The position numbers and the translations under genes were made by a program. The notes under the pieces are model-generated. The model was not told the DNA's origin. It ran no database searches and saw only the letters and a program-made list of their open reading frames with translations. Shown one piece after another: positions 35,297 through 43,276 of a stretch of DNA of 64,000 bases. Every line of letters begins with the position of its first letter. The stretch's first letter is position 1. The DNA comes from Clostridia bacterium (GTDB lineage Bacteria; Bacillota; Clostridia; Oscillospirales; CAG-272): the NCBI GenBank assembly GCA_017416185.1, contig JAFQDF010000013.1:124001-188000 (forward strand). The letters are read 5' to 3'.

Positions 35297-35964
35297 AAAT
35301 TAAATTTTTGGGCACCGGAGCTGCCGACTGGGCTCCCGACCGCCGTGACCACGGAGACGAATACAGAGGCAACGCCTCTGCACTTATAAACGACAGTATT
35401 CTCATTGATCCCGGTCCTACCGTTCCTGCGGCTCTTGAAAAATTCGGTATCAGGCCCGAGAGCATAAAGTACATACTTAACACCCATCGGCACAAGGATC
35501 ATTACAACAAGGATACCCTTAATTTTCTTATGGAAAAAGGGGCTGAATTTTTAGAGTTCAGAGGTAAGGAGCTTGTTGACGGCTTGGAGATAACTGCTGT
35601 TCAGGGTCACCACCGAGTTCCCACAAACCATTTTCTCTTTGACGACGGAAAGCATAAGATATATTATGCTCTCGATTCTGCCTGGCTTCTCTATGACGAG
35701 GTCAAGCTGCTTATAGATTCTGCCCCCGTTGACCTTATCGTGCTTGACTGTACGGTAGGACATCAGGAAGGAGATTACCGTATTTTTGAGCATAACAACA
35801 TCAATATGGTCATTGAGATGAAAAAAACTCTGTCAGAGCATATCAACAGATTTATCATAAGCCATATGTCCTGTGGACTTCATAACGACCACGACGTTAT
35901 ATGCCGTGACCTTGAGCCATATGGTATTGAGGTTGCATATGACGGTCTTGAAATAAATTTATAA
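35293..35964 (+). CDS. Metallo-beta-lactamase-fold hydrolase 2 (PhnP-like)
   Basis: 223 residues; opens MKIKFLGTGAADWAP, motif HRHKDH near residue 65, QGHHRVPTNHF, LDCTVGH and ISHMSCGLHNDH supply further ligands. Overlaps the previous gene by ATGA. It may act on a cyclic phosphodiester or similar nucleotide, as PhnP does, but this is inference. The run glnA-MBL-MBL ends at a terminator. Confidence 0.85.
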   Translation: MKIKFLGTGAADWAPDRRDHGDEYRGNASALINDSILIDPGPTVPAALEKFGIRPESIKYILNTHRHKDHYNKDTLNFLMEKGAEFLEFRGKELVDGLEITAVQGHHRVPTNHFLFDDGKHKIYYALDSAWLLYDEVKLLIDSAPVDLIVLDCTVGHQEGDYRIFEHNNINMVIEMKKTLSEHINRFIISHMSCGLHNDHDVICRDLEPYGIEVAYDGLEINL

Positions 35965-35967
35965 CAC

Positions 35968-35994
35968 AAAAGGTGTCCGGAAGGACACCTTTAT
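35968..35994. terminator. Terminator between convergent genes
   Basis: AAAGGTGTCC-ggaa-GGACACCTTT followed by a T-rich stretch. Confidence 0.8.
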
Positions 35995-36003
35995 TGTTTT
36001 TAT

Positions 36004-38046
36004 CTACCCGAAAAGATACCTGAAATAATCTGTATCAAGAACCCCTCGGCAGTACTGAAGCTTGTTTCTTACAACAGCCGAAACAGCCGCTACATAACCA
36101 TCGGGAAGCTCAATACTGTCATCTGCGGGAGTAAAAGTACCCGAAAGATATGTACCGTACTCAGTCTTCCAGTTATATCCCAGGTCAAATACAAGTGCAG
36201 ATGCCTCGGAAAACACGTCTCTGCCGGGCATAAGACGGCTGTCAAATTCGGTGCCGAAGAGATTTGAAAGTGTGGGCAGGATATCAAGGGATGATGTGGG
36301 TGTATCTATCACTATCGGATCATCATCCTCAAGCATACCGCACCACAGGATCAGTCTGTTATGATCACGCTCAAATGCATCATCTACATTGTAACCGAAA
36401 AGCTCGGAAAGATAGGGCATATTGCCGAGAGCCGCATCATCGTCAAGTCCATAAGGAAAATGGTCAGCAGAGATACATATAACGGTATCGTCCTCGATGC
36501 CTGCCGCTTCCAGCTGTTCAAGCAGATACGCCATAGAATTTTCCAGCTCTATCTGTGCAGCGAGATATCCCATGACCGGTTCGGAATATGGCAGATCCTC
36601 AACCTTTTCCCAATTTTTTCTTGACATTGAATTGCTGTTATAGGTATATCCGGAATGTCCGCTGACGCTCATATAGTATACGTTAAAGGGCTGATGCTCC
36701 ATATACAGGGGCAGCGTACCCTGTATCATCTCCAGATCACTTTGAGGCCACTGCGAAGTGACGTATTCCTCTATACCGTTACCGTAACCCATAAAGCCTT
36801 CCGAATATCCTAAATTGATATGGGTCCTGTGACGGTCATAATATGTATAATCGTTATTATGGAAGGCCATTCCGAAATATCCCAGACGGTTTAGCTGGTT
36901 ACCCATTGTGAAATAGTTAAGGTGATCAGCTGTGTTTTTAAAGGACATACCGCCTCTCATGGGAAGCATTCCGAATATATTCTGATATTCACCCCCTGTT
37001 GTACCCGCTCCATTCTGCTGATAGAAATCGGTAAACTGAATGCCCTTTGTAGCCATACGGTACAGGGTAGGAGTAAGCTCGGGGTCTATTGCCTCGGCTG
37101 TAAATGCCTCTGCAGTTATAAATATGAGGTTCTTCCCTTCAAACATGCCGGTGTACTGATTCTTCATCGTGGGAGTCAAACTTGAAACATAAGCGTTAAG
37201 CTCGGCTATGGTACCGCTTGCCAGCTTGGATGCGAAGTCTATATTCATAACGTTGGGAGTATACACGATCTCCTCCACGGGAGCCTCGGTTTCATCAGAT
37301 TCTCCAACCTCTGAGGTATCGTCAGACTCGGTTACAGCCTGGGTAACGGGGGCAACGATAGGCATCTCCACCACAGGCTCAAACTCCTCGCTTGTACCGA
37401 AGAGCGCTTCTCTTATATCAAGACGAACACCCGTTACAAGACCGAAGTTGCTCACCGCTGCCTGATATGAATACTCCTTGCCGTAAATAAGGTCGCATCT
37501 TGTGGAGCATTTAATACCGACAAAGCAGCCTAAAAACAAAACTATACCCGCCACAAGTGCAATGATACGCTTTTTGGCATCAGACACGGTCTGAGGGAAG
37601 GATTTCTTTAAAAATACCAGGTAAAGTATTCCGGGAAGCAGATACAAAAATACGGTAATCAGACCTATGGGACTGAACAGCATCCTCCATATCTCATGGG
37701 AATATCCGCCAACCGCATCCGCAGCACCGCCGAATACTGTATTAAGGTCATAAAATATCTTAAACTGGCGGTAAACAAAGTATTCTATCAGATAGCATAT
37801 CGGCAGTAAAAACAAAAGAACAGACGTAACTATGCCGTTTACCTTATCCTTTTTGAAGGCAGTGGAGATAAGATATCCCACACAACCGTACGCCAAGGAG
37901 AACAGAACCATATAGGGGGTTCCTACAAGCGTAAGATCCTTTACCGTAACAAGACGGAAAAGTATCTCATAAAAAACTATGCACAGAGGAAAAAGAAATA
38001 TTGTTTTCCAGGGTGCCTTTCCGATATTTTTCTTTCGCTTTCTCAT
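36004..38046 (-). CDS. LtaS-family membrane phosphotransferase (sulfatase fold), 680 aa
   Basis: Five N-terminal membrane helices (to about residue 190), then an acidic Thr/Glu/Val-rich linker (EAPVEEIVYTP) and an extracellular alkaline-phosphatase-superfamily domain. The catalytic Glu in ITAEAF, Thr in GAGTTGGEYQ and the metal pair in ISADHFPYG correspond to LtaS. It polymerises or transfers glycerol-phosphate, or modifies a related envelope polymer. It is one of two such genes in the window; the other is at 41395. Confidence 0.88.
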   Translation of the reverse strand: MRKRKKNIGKAPWKTIFLFPLCIVFYEILFRLVTVKDLTLVGTPYMVLFSLAYGCVGYLISTAFKKDKVNGIVTSVLLFLLPICYLIEYFVYRQFKIFYDLNTVFGGAADAVGGYSHEIWRMLFSPIGLITVFLYLLPGILYLVFLKKSFPQTVSDAKKRIIALVAGIVLFLGCFVGIKCSTRCDLIYGKEYSYQAAVSNFGLVTGVRLDIREALFGTSEEFEPVVEMPIVAPVTQAVTESDDTSEVGESDETEAPVEEIVYTPNVMNIDFASKLASGTIAELNAYVSSLTPTMKNQYTGMFEGKNLIFITAEAFTAEAIDPELTPTLYRMATKGIQFTDFYQQNGAGTTGGEYQNIFGMLPMRGGMSFKNTADHLNYFTMGNQLNRLGYFGMAFHNNDYTYYDRHRTHINLGYSEGFMGYGNGIEEYVTSQWPQSDLEMIQGTLPLYMEHQPFNVYYMSVSGHSGYTYNSNSMSRKNWEKVEDLPYSEPVMGYLAAQIELENSMAYLLEQLEAAGIEDDTVICISADHFPYGLDDDAALGNMPYLSELFGYNVDDAFERDHNRLILWCGMLEDDDPIVIDTPTSSLDILPTLSNLFGTEFDSRLMPGRDVFSEASALVFDLGYNWKTEYGTYLSGTFTPADDSIELPDGYVAAVSAVVRNKLQYCRGVLDTDYFRYLFG

Positions 38047-38119
38047 TATTTACCACCTTTGTAACATAATAATTTATTATACAACGGTTTTTTTCTTTTT
38101 TCAACATATTTTTTAAAAA

Positions 38120-38147
38120 AATAAGGGTGATTTTAATCACCCTTATT
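38120..38147. terminator. Terminator after the mini-island
   Basis: AATAAGGGTGAT and ATCACCCTTATT around a short loop, 6 bp downstream of the cysteine-rich gene. Confidence 0.75.
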
Positions 38148-38152
38148 CACCT

Positions 38153-38374
38153 TTAATCGTATTTGCTCATTAAAGCCTTGCACAACACGCAAGCCCCATA
38201 GTCCTTGCGGCAATAACGGTTTTGGTGTCTGGCCTTTAGCAGGGTGTTTCCGAAAACCGTTGAGGTACTGGTGCCCTCTGTGATTCCCTCGCATATAAGC
38301 CGGGTAGTCGCCTCCTTGAGATAAAATGGGCAGATCGCGTAGATATCCTCGGTATACTTAATCATTTTTATCAC
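38153..38374 (-). CDS. Cysteine-rich small protein, 73 aa
   Basis: Six cysteines, among them CPFY, ICEG and CRKDYGACVLC, suggesting a metal or Fe-S site. The start is the ATG at 38374 after GGTGATAAAA, or three codons later. It overlaps the SSB-like gene by 17 bp. Proteins with this ICPFY...ICEG pattern occur in Clostridial mobile elements; the function is unknown. Confidence 0.62.
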   Translation of the reverse strand: MIKMIKYTEDIYAICPFYLKEATTRLICEGITEGTSTSTVFGNTLLKARHQNRYCRKDYGACVLCKALMSKYD

Positions 38375-38660
38375 CTATACTGAATACACGATTCGCCCTT
38401 ATCTCGACTCTGCCACGGGCAGCATCACCGATATGATGGAGCGTTCCCTCCACCATAATACGCCGTTGGGGTATGATATCCTTATATACCTTTTCGGCAA
38501 GCTCGCCCCATACTGTCACGTCAATATACTCCCTTGACTTGACACCCTCATTTACCAAAATAAAATTAATTACCTCTGTCCCTGTTGTGGTCAGCTTTAA
38601 TTCAGGTTTCTGCTTAGGATACCCTGTTATAATAACCTTATTAAAATCTCTGTCAATCAC
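38358..38660 (-). CDS. SSB-like single-stranded DNA-binding protein, 100 aa
   Basis: A single OB fold: FNKVIITGYPKQKPELKLT, VINFILVNEG, YIDVTVWGELAEKVYKDI, RIMVEGTLHHI. It lacks the acidic C-terminal tail of housekeeping SSB and is shorter, as in phage or plasmid SSBs. It lies 3 bp from the small Cys-rich gene upstream. Confidence 0.75.
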   Translation of the reverse strand: MIDRDFNKVIITGYPKQKPELKLTTTGTEVINFILVNEGVKSREYIDVTVWGELAEKVYKDIIPQRRIMVEGTLHHIGDAARGRVEIRANRVFSIGDKND

Positions 38661-38663
38661 TTA

Positions 38664-38747
38664 TTAATCCTCACTTTCTTCATTTTCATCGTTACAGAAC
38701 CCACAGGCATCACACTCATAGGGTCCCCTTCTGCACATATAAGCCAA
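38664..38747 (-). CDS. Candidate 27-residue zinc-ribbon-like peptide
   Basis: AAAGGAGAAAGC precedes a TTG at 38747-38745 giving a peptide with the motif MCRRGPYECDACGFC near its start and an acidic tail (ENEESED). Four cysteines in C-x6-C-x2-C-x2-C could bind a metal. It is the first gene behind the minus-strand promoter of the switch region. Confidence 0.45.
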   Translation of the reverse strand: MAYMCRRGPYECDACGFCNDENEESED

Positions 38748-38848
38748 GCTTTCTCCTTTCTGTCCCATAATTCGGACATATATTGTATTAAACTGAAAAT
38801 GTAGTGGAAAATGACCAAAAATTATTTCAAGAAATCTTAAAGTTTCAC

Positions 38849-38877
38849 TTGACAATATTTCGGAAATCTGATACAAT
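38849..38877 (+). promoter_or_regulatory. Promoter toward the XRE-ImmA genes, operator in spacer
   Basis: TTGACA, 17-bp spacer with TTTCGGAAA (38858-38866), TACAAT. It faces the minus-strand promoter at 38939-38967. Confidence 0.75.
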
Positions 38878-38990
38878 AATTTCGGAAACATTAAAATCTT
38901 AGCCCCGTTTAGTTAAGATTTCTTAAACTCTGTTGTTTATTATATATCGGTTTTCCGAAATTGTCAACAAGTTTATATAAGTTTTCTTAA
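38858..38990. promoter_or_regulatory. Two operator families in the switch region
   Basis: Family 1: TTTCGGAAA at 38858-38866 and 38880-38888, and TTTCCGAAA at 38952-38960. Family 2: AAGAAATCTTAA just outside at 38829-38840, TTAAGATTTCTTAA at 38913-38926 and TAAGTTTTCTTAA at 38978-38990. Confidence 0.65.
38939..38967 (-). promoter_or_regulatory. Promoter toward the SSB-like operon, operator in spacer
   Basis: Minus-strand TTGACA (38967-38962), 17-bp spacer with TTTCGGAAA, TATAAT (38944-38939). Confidence 0.75.
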
Positions 38991-39022
38991 ATAATTTTCG
39001 GTTTTGTAGGAGTGTCCAAAAA

Positions 39023-39355
39023 ATGTATGAGATTTTTGTTGAATTATTACAAAAGAATAATGTAACAGCATATCAGGTATGTAAAGCGACGGGAATCGCC
39101 CCTGCTACGATCAGCGATTGGAAGAATAACAAATCCACCCCCAAAAATGACAAACTAAAGAAGATAGCGGACTATTTTGGCGTTTCCCTTGATTATCTTA
39201 CCACAGGTAAGCAGGTGGACAGGGCTCGTGTCACCGATGAGGACGTTAAACTTGCCCTTTTCGGTGGAGACGGTGACGTCACAGATGCTATGTGGGAGGA
39301 GGCAATGTTTGCCATAGAGCTGATAAAAAAACGACACGAAAAAAGGAGTAATTAA
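39023..39355 (+). CDS. XRE-family repressor paired with ImmA/IrrE
   Basis: 110 residues; start ATG after GTAGGAGTGTCCAAAAA. HTH: NVTAYQVCKATGIAPATISDWKNNKSTP (residues 13-40), then IADYFGVSLDYLTTG. Such proteins repress mobile-element promoters and are removed by the metallopeptidase encoded next. The downstream gene starts directly after the stop. Confidence 0.88.
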   Translation: MYEIFVELLQKNNVTAYQVCKATGIAPATISDWKNNKSTPKNDKLKKIADYFGVSLDYLTTGKQVDRARVTDEDVKLALFGGDGDVTDAMWEEAMFAIELIKKRHEKRSN

Positions 39356-39760
39356 ATGAAAACAAGCACGCAGTGTGCAGCTTTTTGTGATGAAAACAAT
39401 ATTGCCCTCGACTACTGCAGATTGCCCCTTAACGGGTCGCTCTCCTTCGAGGACAGAGATAATAAATATATAATTATGGACGAGGGAGATATGACCGAAG
39501 CACAGCGCAAGGTGCATCTTGCCCACGAGATAGGTCACTGTATGACGGGAGCGTTCTACCATCCCTACTCTCCCCTTGAGACCAGAAGCCGCTGTGAGTA
39601 TAAGGCAAATATGTGGATGATAGAAATGCTTATACCAAAAAAAGACCTCCTGCAAGCCTTTGAAAACGGCATCACTGAGGTCTGGGAGCTGGCAGAGCAT
39701 TTTGACGTCCCCGAAGATACGGTCCGCTTTGCCTGCTACGAATATTTTGATAAAAGATAA
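39356..39760 (+). CDS. ImmA/IrrE-family zinc metallopeptidase
   Basis: 134 residues; HEIGHCMTG (HExxH) near residue 60, and a third ligand probably in SRCEYKANMWMIEML. ImmA-type enzymes cleave the cognate XRE repressor, derepressing the element. It ends in a strong terminator. Confidence 0.88.
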   Translation: MKTSTQCAAFCDENNIALDYCRLPLNGSLSFEDRDNKYIIMDEGDMTEAQRKVHLAHEIGHCMTGAFYHPYSPLETRSRCEYKANMWMIEMLIPKKDLLQAFENGITEVWELAEHFDVPEDTVRFACYEYFDKR

Positions 39761-39829
39761 AAGTCGGTTCGAAAAACGAACCGACTTTTTACATTAACTT
39801 TGCACTTTGCATTTTGCACTTTGCACTTT
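39760..39829. repeat. Terminator hairpin plus TTTGCA-run repeat, copy 2
   Basis: AAAGTCGGTTCG-aaaaa-CGAACCGACTTTTT acts as terminator; it is followed by CATTAACTTTGCACTTTGCA and further TTTGCA units up to the SDR stop. The run is nearly identical to the one at 53733-53765. Confidence 0.7.
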
Positions 39830-40632
39830 TAAGGTCTGAGTCCCATACCGCCCTCAAGAGTAAGTGTCTCACCGGACATATACTTAAAGTCGGGGGATGC
39901 AAGCTGAACGCAAACTCTGCCTATCTCAAGCTCTGAGTTGCCGTAATGACCCATAGGAGGCATATGAACATTAGCCTTGAACGCCTCGGGGTTATACTCT
40001 GCCCACTTTTCAAGCTGGCTTGTCCAGGCAAGAGGACAAACAACGTTTACGTTGATACCGTCCTTACCCCACTCGGTTGCCGCAACACGGGTAAGTCCGC
40101 GGATACCCTCCTTTGCAGCCGCATATGCAGACTGACCGTAGTTGCCGAAAAGACCGGCACCGGATGCAAAATTGATAACAGAGCCCTTAGTCTCCTTGAG
40201 ATAAGGATAGCACGCCTTCATATAATAGAAAGCAGAATAAAGTCCGGAATACATTGCCAAATCAAACTGCTCTGTGGTATGATCGGCAAGAGTTACACCT
40301 GAAGCCGAAGCCTGTGCATTATTTATAAGCACGTCTATACGGCCGAAGGCACCTATAGCTGCATCAACAACGTTCTTAACGGTTGCTTCATTATCGTTAG
40401 CCCGGCTGATATCCGCCTGACATACAAGAACCTTTATTCCGTACAGTCTTTCAAGCTCTTCCTTAGCTTCGACAAGCTTGGGCACGTTTCTGCCTGTAAG
40501 AACAAGGTTTGCACCCTCCTTAGCGTATGCGATAGCAATACCGTAGCCGATAGAGCCGGCGGAGCCGTCCTTTAATGCAGGAGCCTTACCGCCACCTGTG
40601 ATTATCGCTGTCTTTCCTTCCAAAAATCCCAT
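39829..40632 (-). CDS. Short-chain dehydrogenase/reductase
   Basis: 267 residues from the ATG at 40630-40632 (GAGGTG upstream). Rossmann fold with ITGGGKAPALKDGSAGSIGYGIA at the N-terminus (an extended coenzyme loop), NNAQ, catalytic Ser in NFASGAG and YAAAK for Tyr/Lys. The substrate is unknown. No pathway partner adjacent. Confidence 0.88.
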   Translation of the reverse strand: MGFLEGKTAIITGGGKAPALKDGSAGSIGYGIAIAYAKEGANLVLTGRNVPKLVEAKEELERLYGIKVLVCQADISRANDNEATVKNVVDAAIGAFGRIDVLINNAQASASGVTLADHTTEQFDLAMYSGLYSAFYYMKACYPYLKETKGSVINFASGAGLFGNYGQSAYAAAKEGIRGLTRVAATEWGKDGINVNVVCPLAWTSQLEKWAEYNPEAFKANVHMPPMGHYGNSELEIGRVCVQLASPDFKYMSGETLTLEGGMGLRP

Positions 40633-41029
40633 AATATTACACCTCATTATGCTCATTGATTAAATTACCTTATTTTAGCACAATTATTGTAAATATGCAA
40701 CAGTTTTGATCCCGGAAATTTTATTTTTGGCAGCTTTTAACATGTGTTTATGGAAAATCAACATTTTCAACAATATAAGTTTACAGTTGTGTGTTGATAT
40801 TCCGATTGACAATTAAATATATTTAATGTAAAATTAATGGAGAAGTTATCGTTTTAAAAAATACAATCTCACATAGAGAAAATTAGATTATCGCTGTTTG
40901 ATTGGTTATTATGTTTTTTCACAATATAAAAACAACCGGATACGTGATAAACGAAACCGTTATTTCAACGGTAAACACATATAACATATCTACCGAAATA
41001 ACATTAACAAAGTAAGGTGGTTGATTAAG
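40633..41029. other. Intergenic leader region of the 53-aa peptide gene
   Basis: AT-rich and non-coding. It holds the promoter at 40806-40834, a leader of about 190 nt and a small hairpin ACCGTT-atttc-AACGGT at 40956-40972. Nothing else recognised. Confidence 0.6.
40806..40834 (+). promoter_or_regulatory. Promoter of the 53-aa peptide gene
   Basis: TTGACA, 17-bp spacer, TAAAAT. Confidence 0.65.
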
Positions 41030-41191
41030 ATGAAAAAAGTATATATTAATCCCGAACTTGAATTAATTGACCTTTCAGCCAAGGAATTACTTATGAACGG
41101 AGACTCTCCCGAACCAATACTTGATGATCCATTCAACTTGGGTATAGGCGGTTGGGATACCGACGTGTCCCTTCCCGAAGGCTGGATGTAA
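41030..41191 (+). CDS. 53-residue peptide of unknown function
   Basis: ATG follows AAGGTGGTTGATTAAG. The peptide opens MKKVYINPELELIDLSAKEL and continues with an acidic, Pro/Gly/Trp-containing second half (DSPEPILDDPF, GIGGWDTDV, LPEGWM). Short proteins with an MKKxYxxPELExxxL opening recur in Clostridia and Bacteroides genomes and have no assigned role; a leader-like N-terminus followed by a variable core would also suit a ribosomally made peptide precursor, but no modification or export gene is adjacent. It is closed by the terminator at 41354. The 160 bp after the stop hold nothing recognised. Confidence 0.68.
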   Translation: MKKVYINPELELIDLSAKELLMNGDSPEPILDDPFNLGIGGWDTDVSLPEGWM

Positions 41192-41353
41192 GCAGCAAGT
41201 TTCTATAGTAATACTACGCACTTTAGCGTAATGGTGCCAATCATACGGAATGCAGCTTTCAAAAATTGTACGAAAATGTGTTGTATCCGGAATCGTATGT
41301 AGTTAACTGTAGGCCCATAATTGTTACATAAAAATGAGGTTAATTTATTTAAT

Positions 41354-41388
41354 AAAAAACACAGATCACATGATGATCTGTGTTTTTT
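41354..41388. terminator. Bidirectional terminator
   Basis: AAAAAACACAGATCA and TGATCTGTGTTTTTT enclose a 5-base loop. It separates the peptide gene and the convergent LtaS-like gene. Confidence 0.9.
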
Positions 41389-41394
41389 GTTATT

Positions 41395-43233
41395 CTATTT
41401 ACCTTCAAAATAATTAAACTTTATCGAATCCCAACAGGCATCAAGTCTTTCTTCTATCTCTTCACTGCGTTTCCTTGAAAACTCGTTGGGCTTGTCCTTC
41501 TTGATATTGAAGTAAGTCTCACCGTCATACCAGGACATATCCCGGAAAATAACGTATCCTCCCTCAGAAGAGAAGGCATCGTTTCCCAGATAGTATCGTC
41601 CATCGCAATCAAGGTCAAAGAGATTGACCAGAGTAGGAAGTATATCGTATGTAGATATAACTTTGTCAACCTTCTGTGGTTCGATTCCCTTTGTATACAT
41701 AAAACAGGGAACGTTACCCATAAGATTTGTGTCATCCGTGCCCTTACATTCCTCGAGAAGCCCCTCAGTGGTAACGTAATGGTCATAGTGGTCGGTATAG
41801 AAGAAAAGCACCGTATTCTCAAGTCTTCCCTCTGCCTCAAGACTTTCGTACAGGTTTTTGACAAAGAGATCTGTTTCGTATGCGTGACAAAGCGCCCACA
41901 CGTACTCGTCCTCTTGCTTATCTTTAAACTTTGACCTGATATATTCCTCATGCTTTATTACAGGCTTACCCTCAGCGGTATATGGACCATGACCTGTATA
42001 TGTTATAATAAAAGAAAGGTAGGGACTATCCGGCGTAATCATTTCGTAAGCCTCGATAATAGTGGAATCCATATCACCATCCGAAAGTGCCATATCACCG
42101 CTGGAGTTATACTTTTCATAGCCCCAAGCCTCGTGAATCTCACCTCTGTTATACATATCACGGTTACTTCGGTGATAGCTGTTAGCACTGTATCCCGCCT
42201 CACGGAAGAGCTTTGGTAAAGAATCCGGATATGACGTCTCGGTGAAATAAGCCATCTTTGAGGAATTCATAGGAGTTATCATACCTGTATTCACTGCATT
42301 CTCCGAAGAGAAGGTAGCCGCCCACAGATACTTTGGAGCATAAAATCCTGTAAAATCTACAGACTCCTCTCTCAATGCCGAGAGAGTGGGCATCGCCACG
42401 TCATTAACCATCCAGCTGTCAATTGATTCAAGCTGAATAAGTATAAGATCCTTGCCCTTGAACACACCCGTCATTTCATTGTCCGGATCGATAACTCTTG
42501 AGGAATAAAACTCGTTCAGCTCGTTGATCCGGGATCGGTTTGTCATGCGGTCCACCGTATCTTTCAGACCTGTACTGATATAGGCATCACGAAAGGTATA
42601 GTGATAGAGCCCGCACATATGCATACAGAGCCTGTAATCCGAAAAATCGTCATAATAATCCGCATGACTCTTTGCACTGTTCCAGACTATTCCGCCAAAA
42701 TCATTTTTAAAGGTCTCGTTAACTGTAATAACCGTACCGCTTACACCAAGGGCAACGGCTACAAATCCACAGATAAGCGGGGTTCGATTGTGTTTATTGT
42801 ACCTTGGAATAAGTATGGCTGCACCTATACTTGAAACAAGACAAATACACAGCACAACTATAAGTGAAGACTTCACATCAAAATACGACCACTCAAAATA
42901 ACCTGCACCGTCATCGGCAAACATCACCGAAGAAAATGACATATACTGTCCGAAAAAGCTGTCCATGACTGCATGTACCAAGGCAAGCACCGAAAAGATC
43001 AGCGTTATGCCTATAGTATATATCATGCGGATAACACGAGGCATAGCAACGGATATCCCCACTAACAGAAGACACCAGAAAAATGAAGCCCAAAAGGCGG
43101 CTGATGAAGGCAGAAGTCCTGCGTTGTTCTCTTCGTATATAATACGGAAGGAAACGTCAATTGACAGAAGAGAAGCAAAAAACAGTATATCCGCAAATAT
43201 CTCCCGCAAAAGCACCCTGACGTTTTTCTTCAT
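41395..43233 (-). CDS. LtaS-family membrane phosphotransferase (sulfatase fold), 612 aa
   Basis: Five N-terminal helices (to about residue 190), then the extracellular domain: Glu in LIQLESIDSW, the Thr/Ser region in WAATFSSENAVNTG and metal ligands in FYTDHYDHY. Same superfamily as the 680-aa protein but clearly diverged, so the two probably have different donors or acceptors. Terminator downstream at 41354. Confidence 0.87.
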   Translation of the reverse strand: MKKNVRVLLREIFADILFFASLLSIDVSFRIIYEENNAGLLPSSAAFWASFFWCLLLVGISVAMPRVIRMIYTIGITLIFSVLALVHAVMDSFFGQYMSFSSVMFADDGAGYFEWSYFDVKSSLIVVLCICLVSSIGAAILIPRYNKHNRTPLICGFVAVALGVSGTVITVNETFKNDFGGIVWNSAKSHADYYDDFSDYRLCMHMCGLYHYTFRDAYISTGLKDTVDRMTNRSRINELNEFYSSRVIDPDNEMTGVFKGKDLILIQLESIDSWMVNDVAMPTLSALREESVDFTGFYAPKYLWAATFSSENAVNTGMITPMNSSKMAYFTETSYPDSLPKLFREAGYSANSYHRSNRDMYNRGEIHEAWGYEKYNSSGDMALSDGDMDSTIIEAYEMITPDSPYLSFIITYTGHGPYTAEGKPVIKHEEYIRSKFKDKQEDEYVWALCHAYETDLFVKNLYESLEAEGRLENTVLFFYTDHYDHYVTTEGLLEECKGTDDTNLMGNVPCFMYTKGIEPQKVDKVISTYDILPTLVNLFDLDCDGRYYLGNDAFSSEGGYVIFRDMSWYDGETYFNIKKDKPNEFSRKRSEEIEERLDACWDSIKFNYFEGK

Positions 43234-43276
43234 ATTTTCCCCCCTTGTTTCGGTATGTTAATACATTATACACCAT

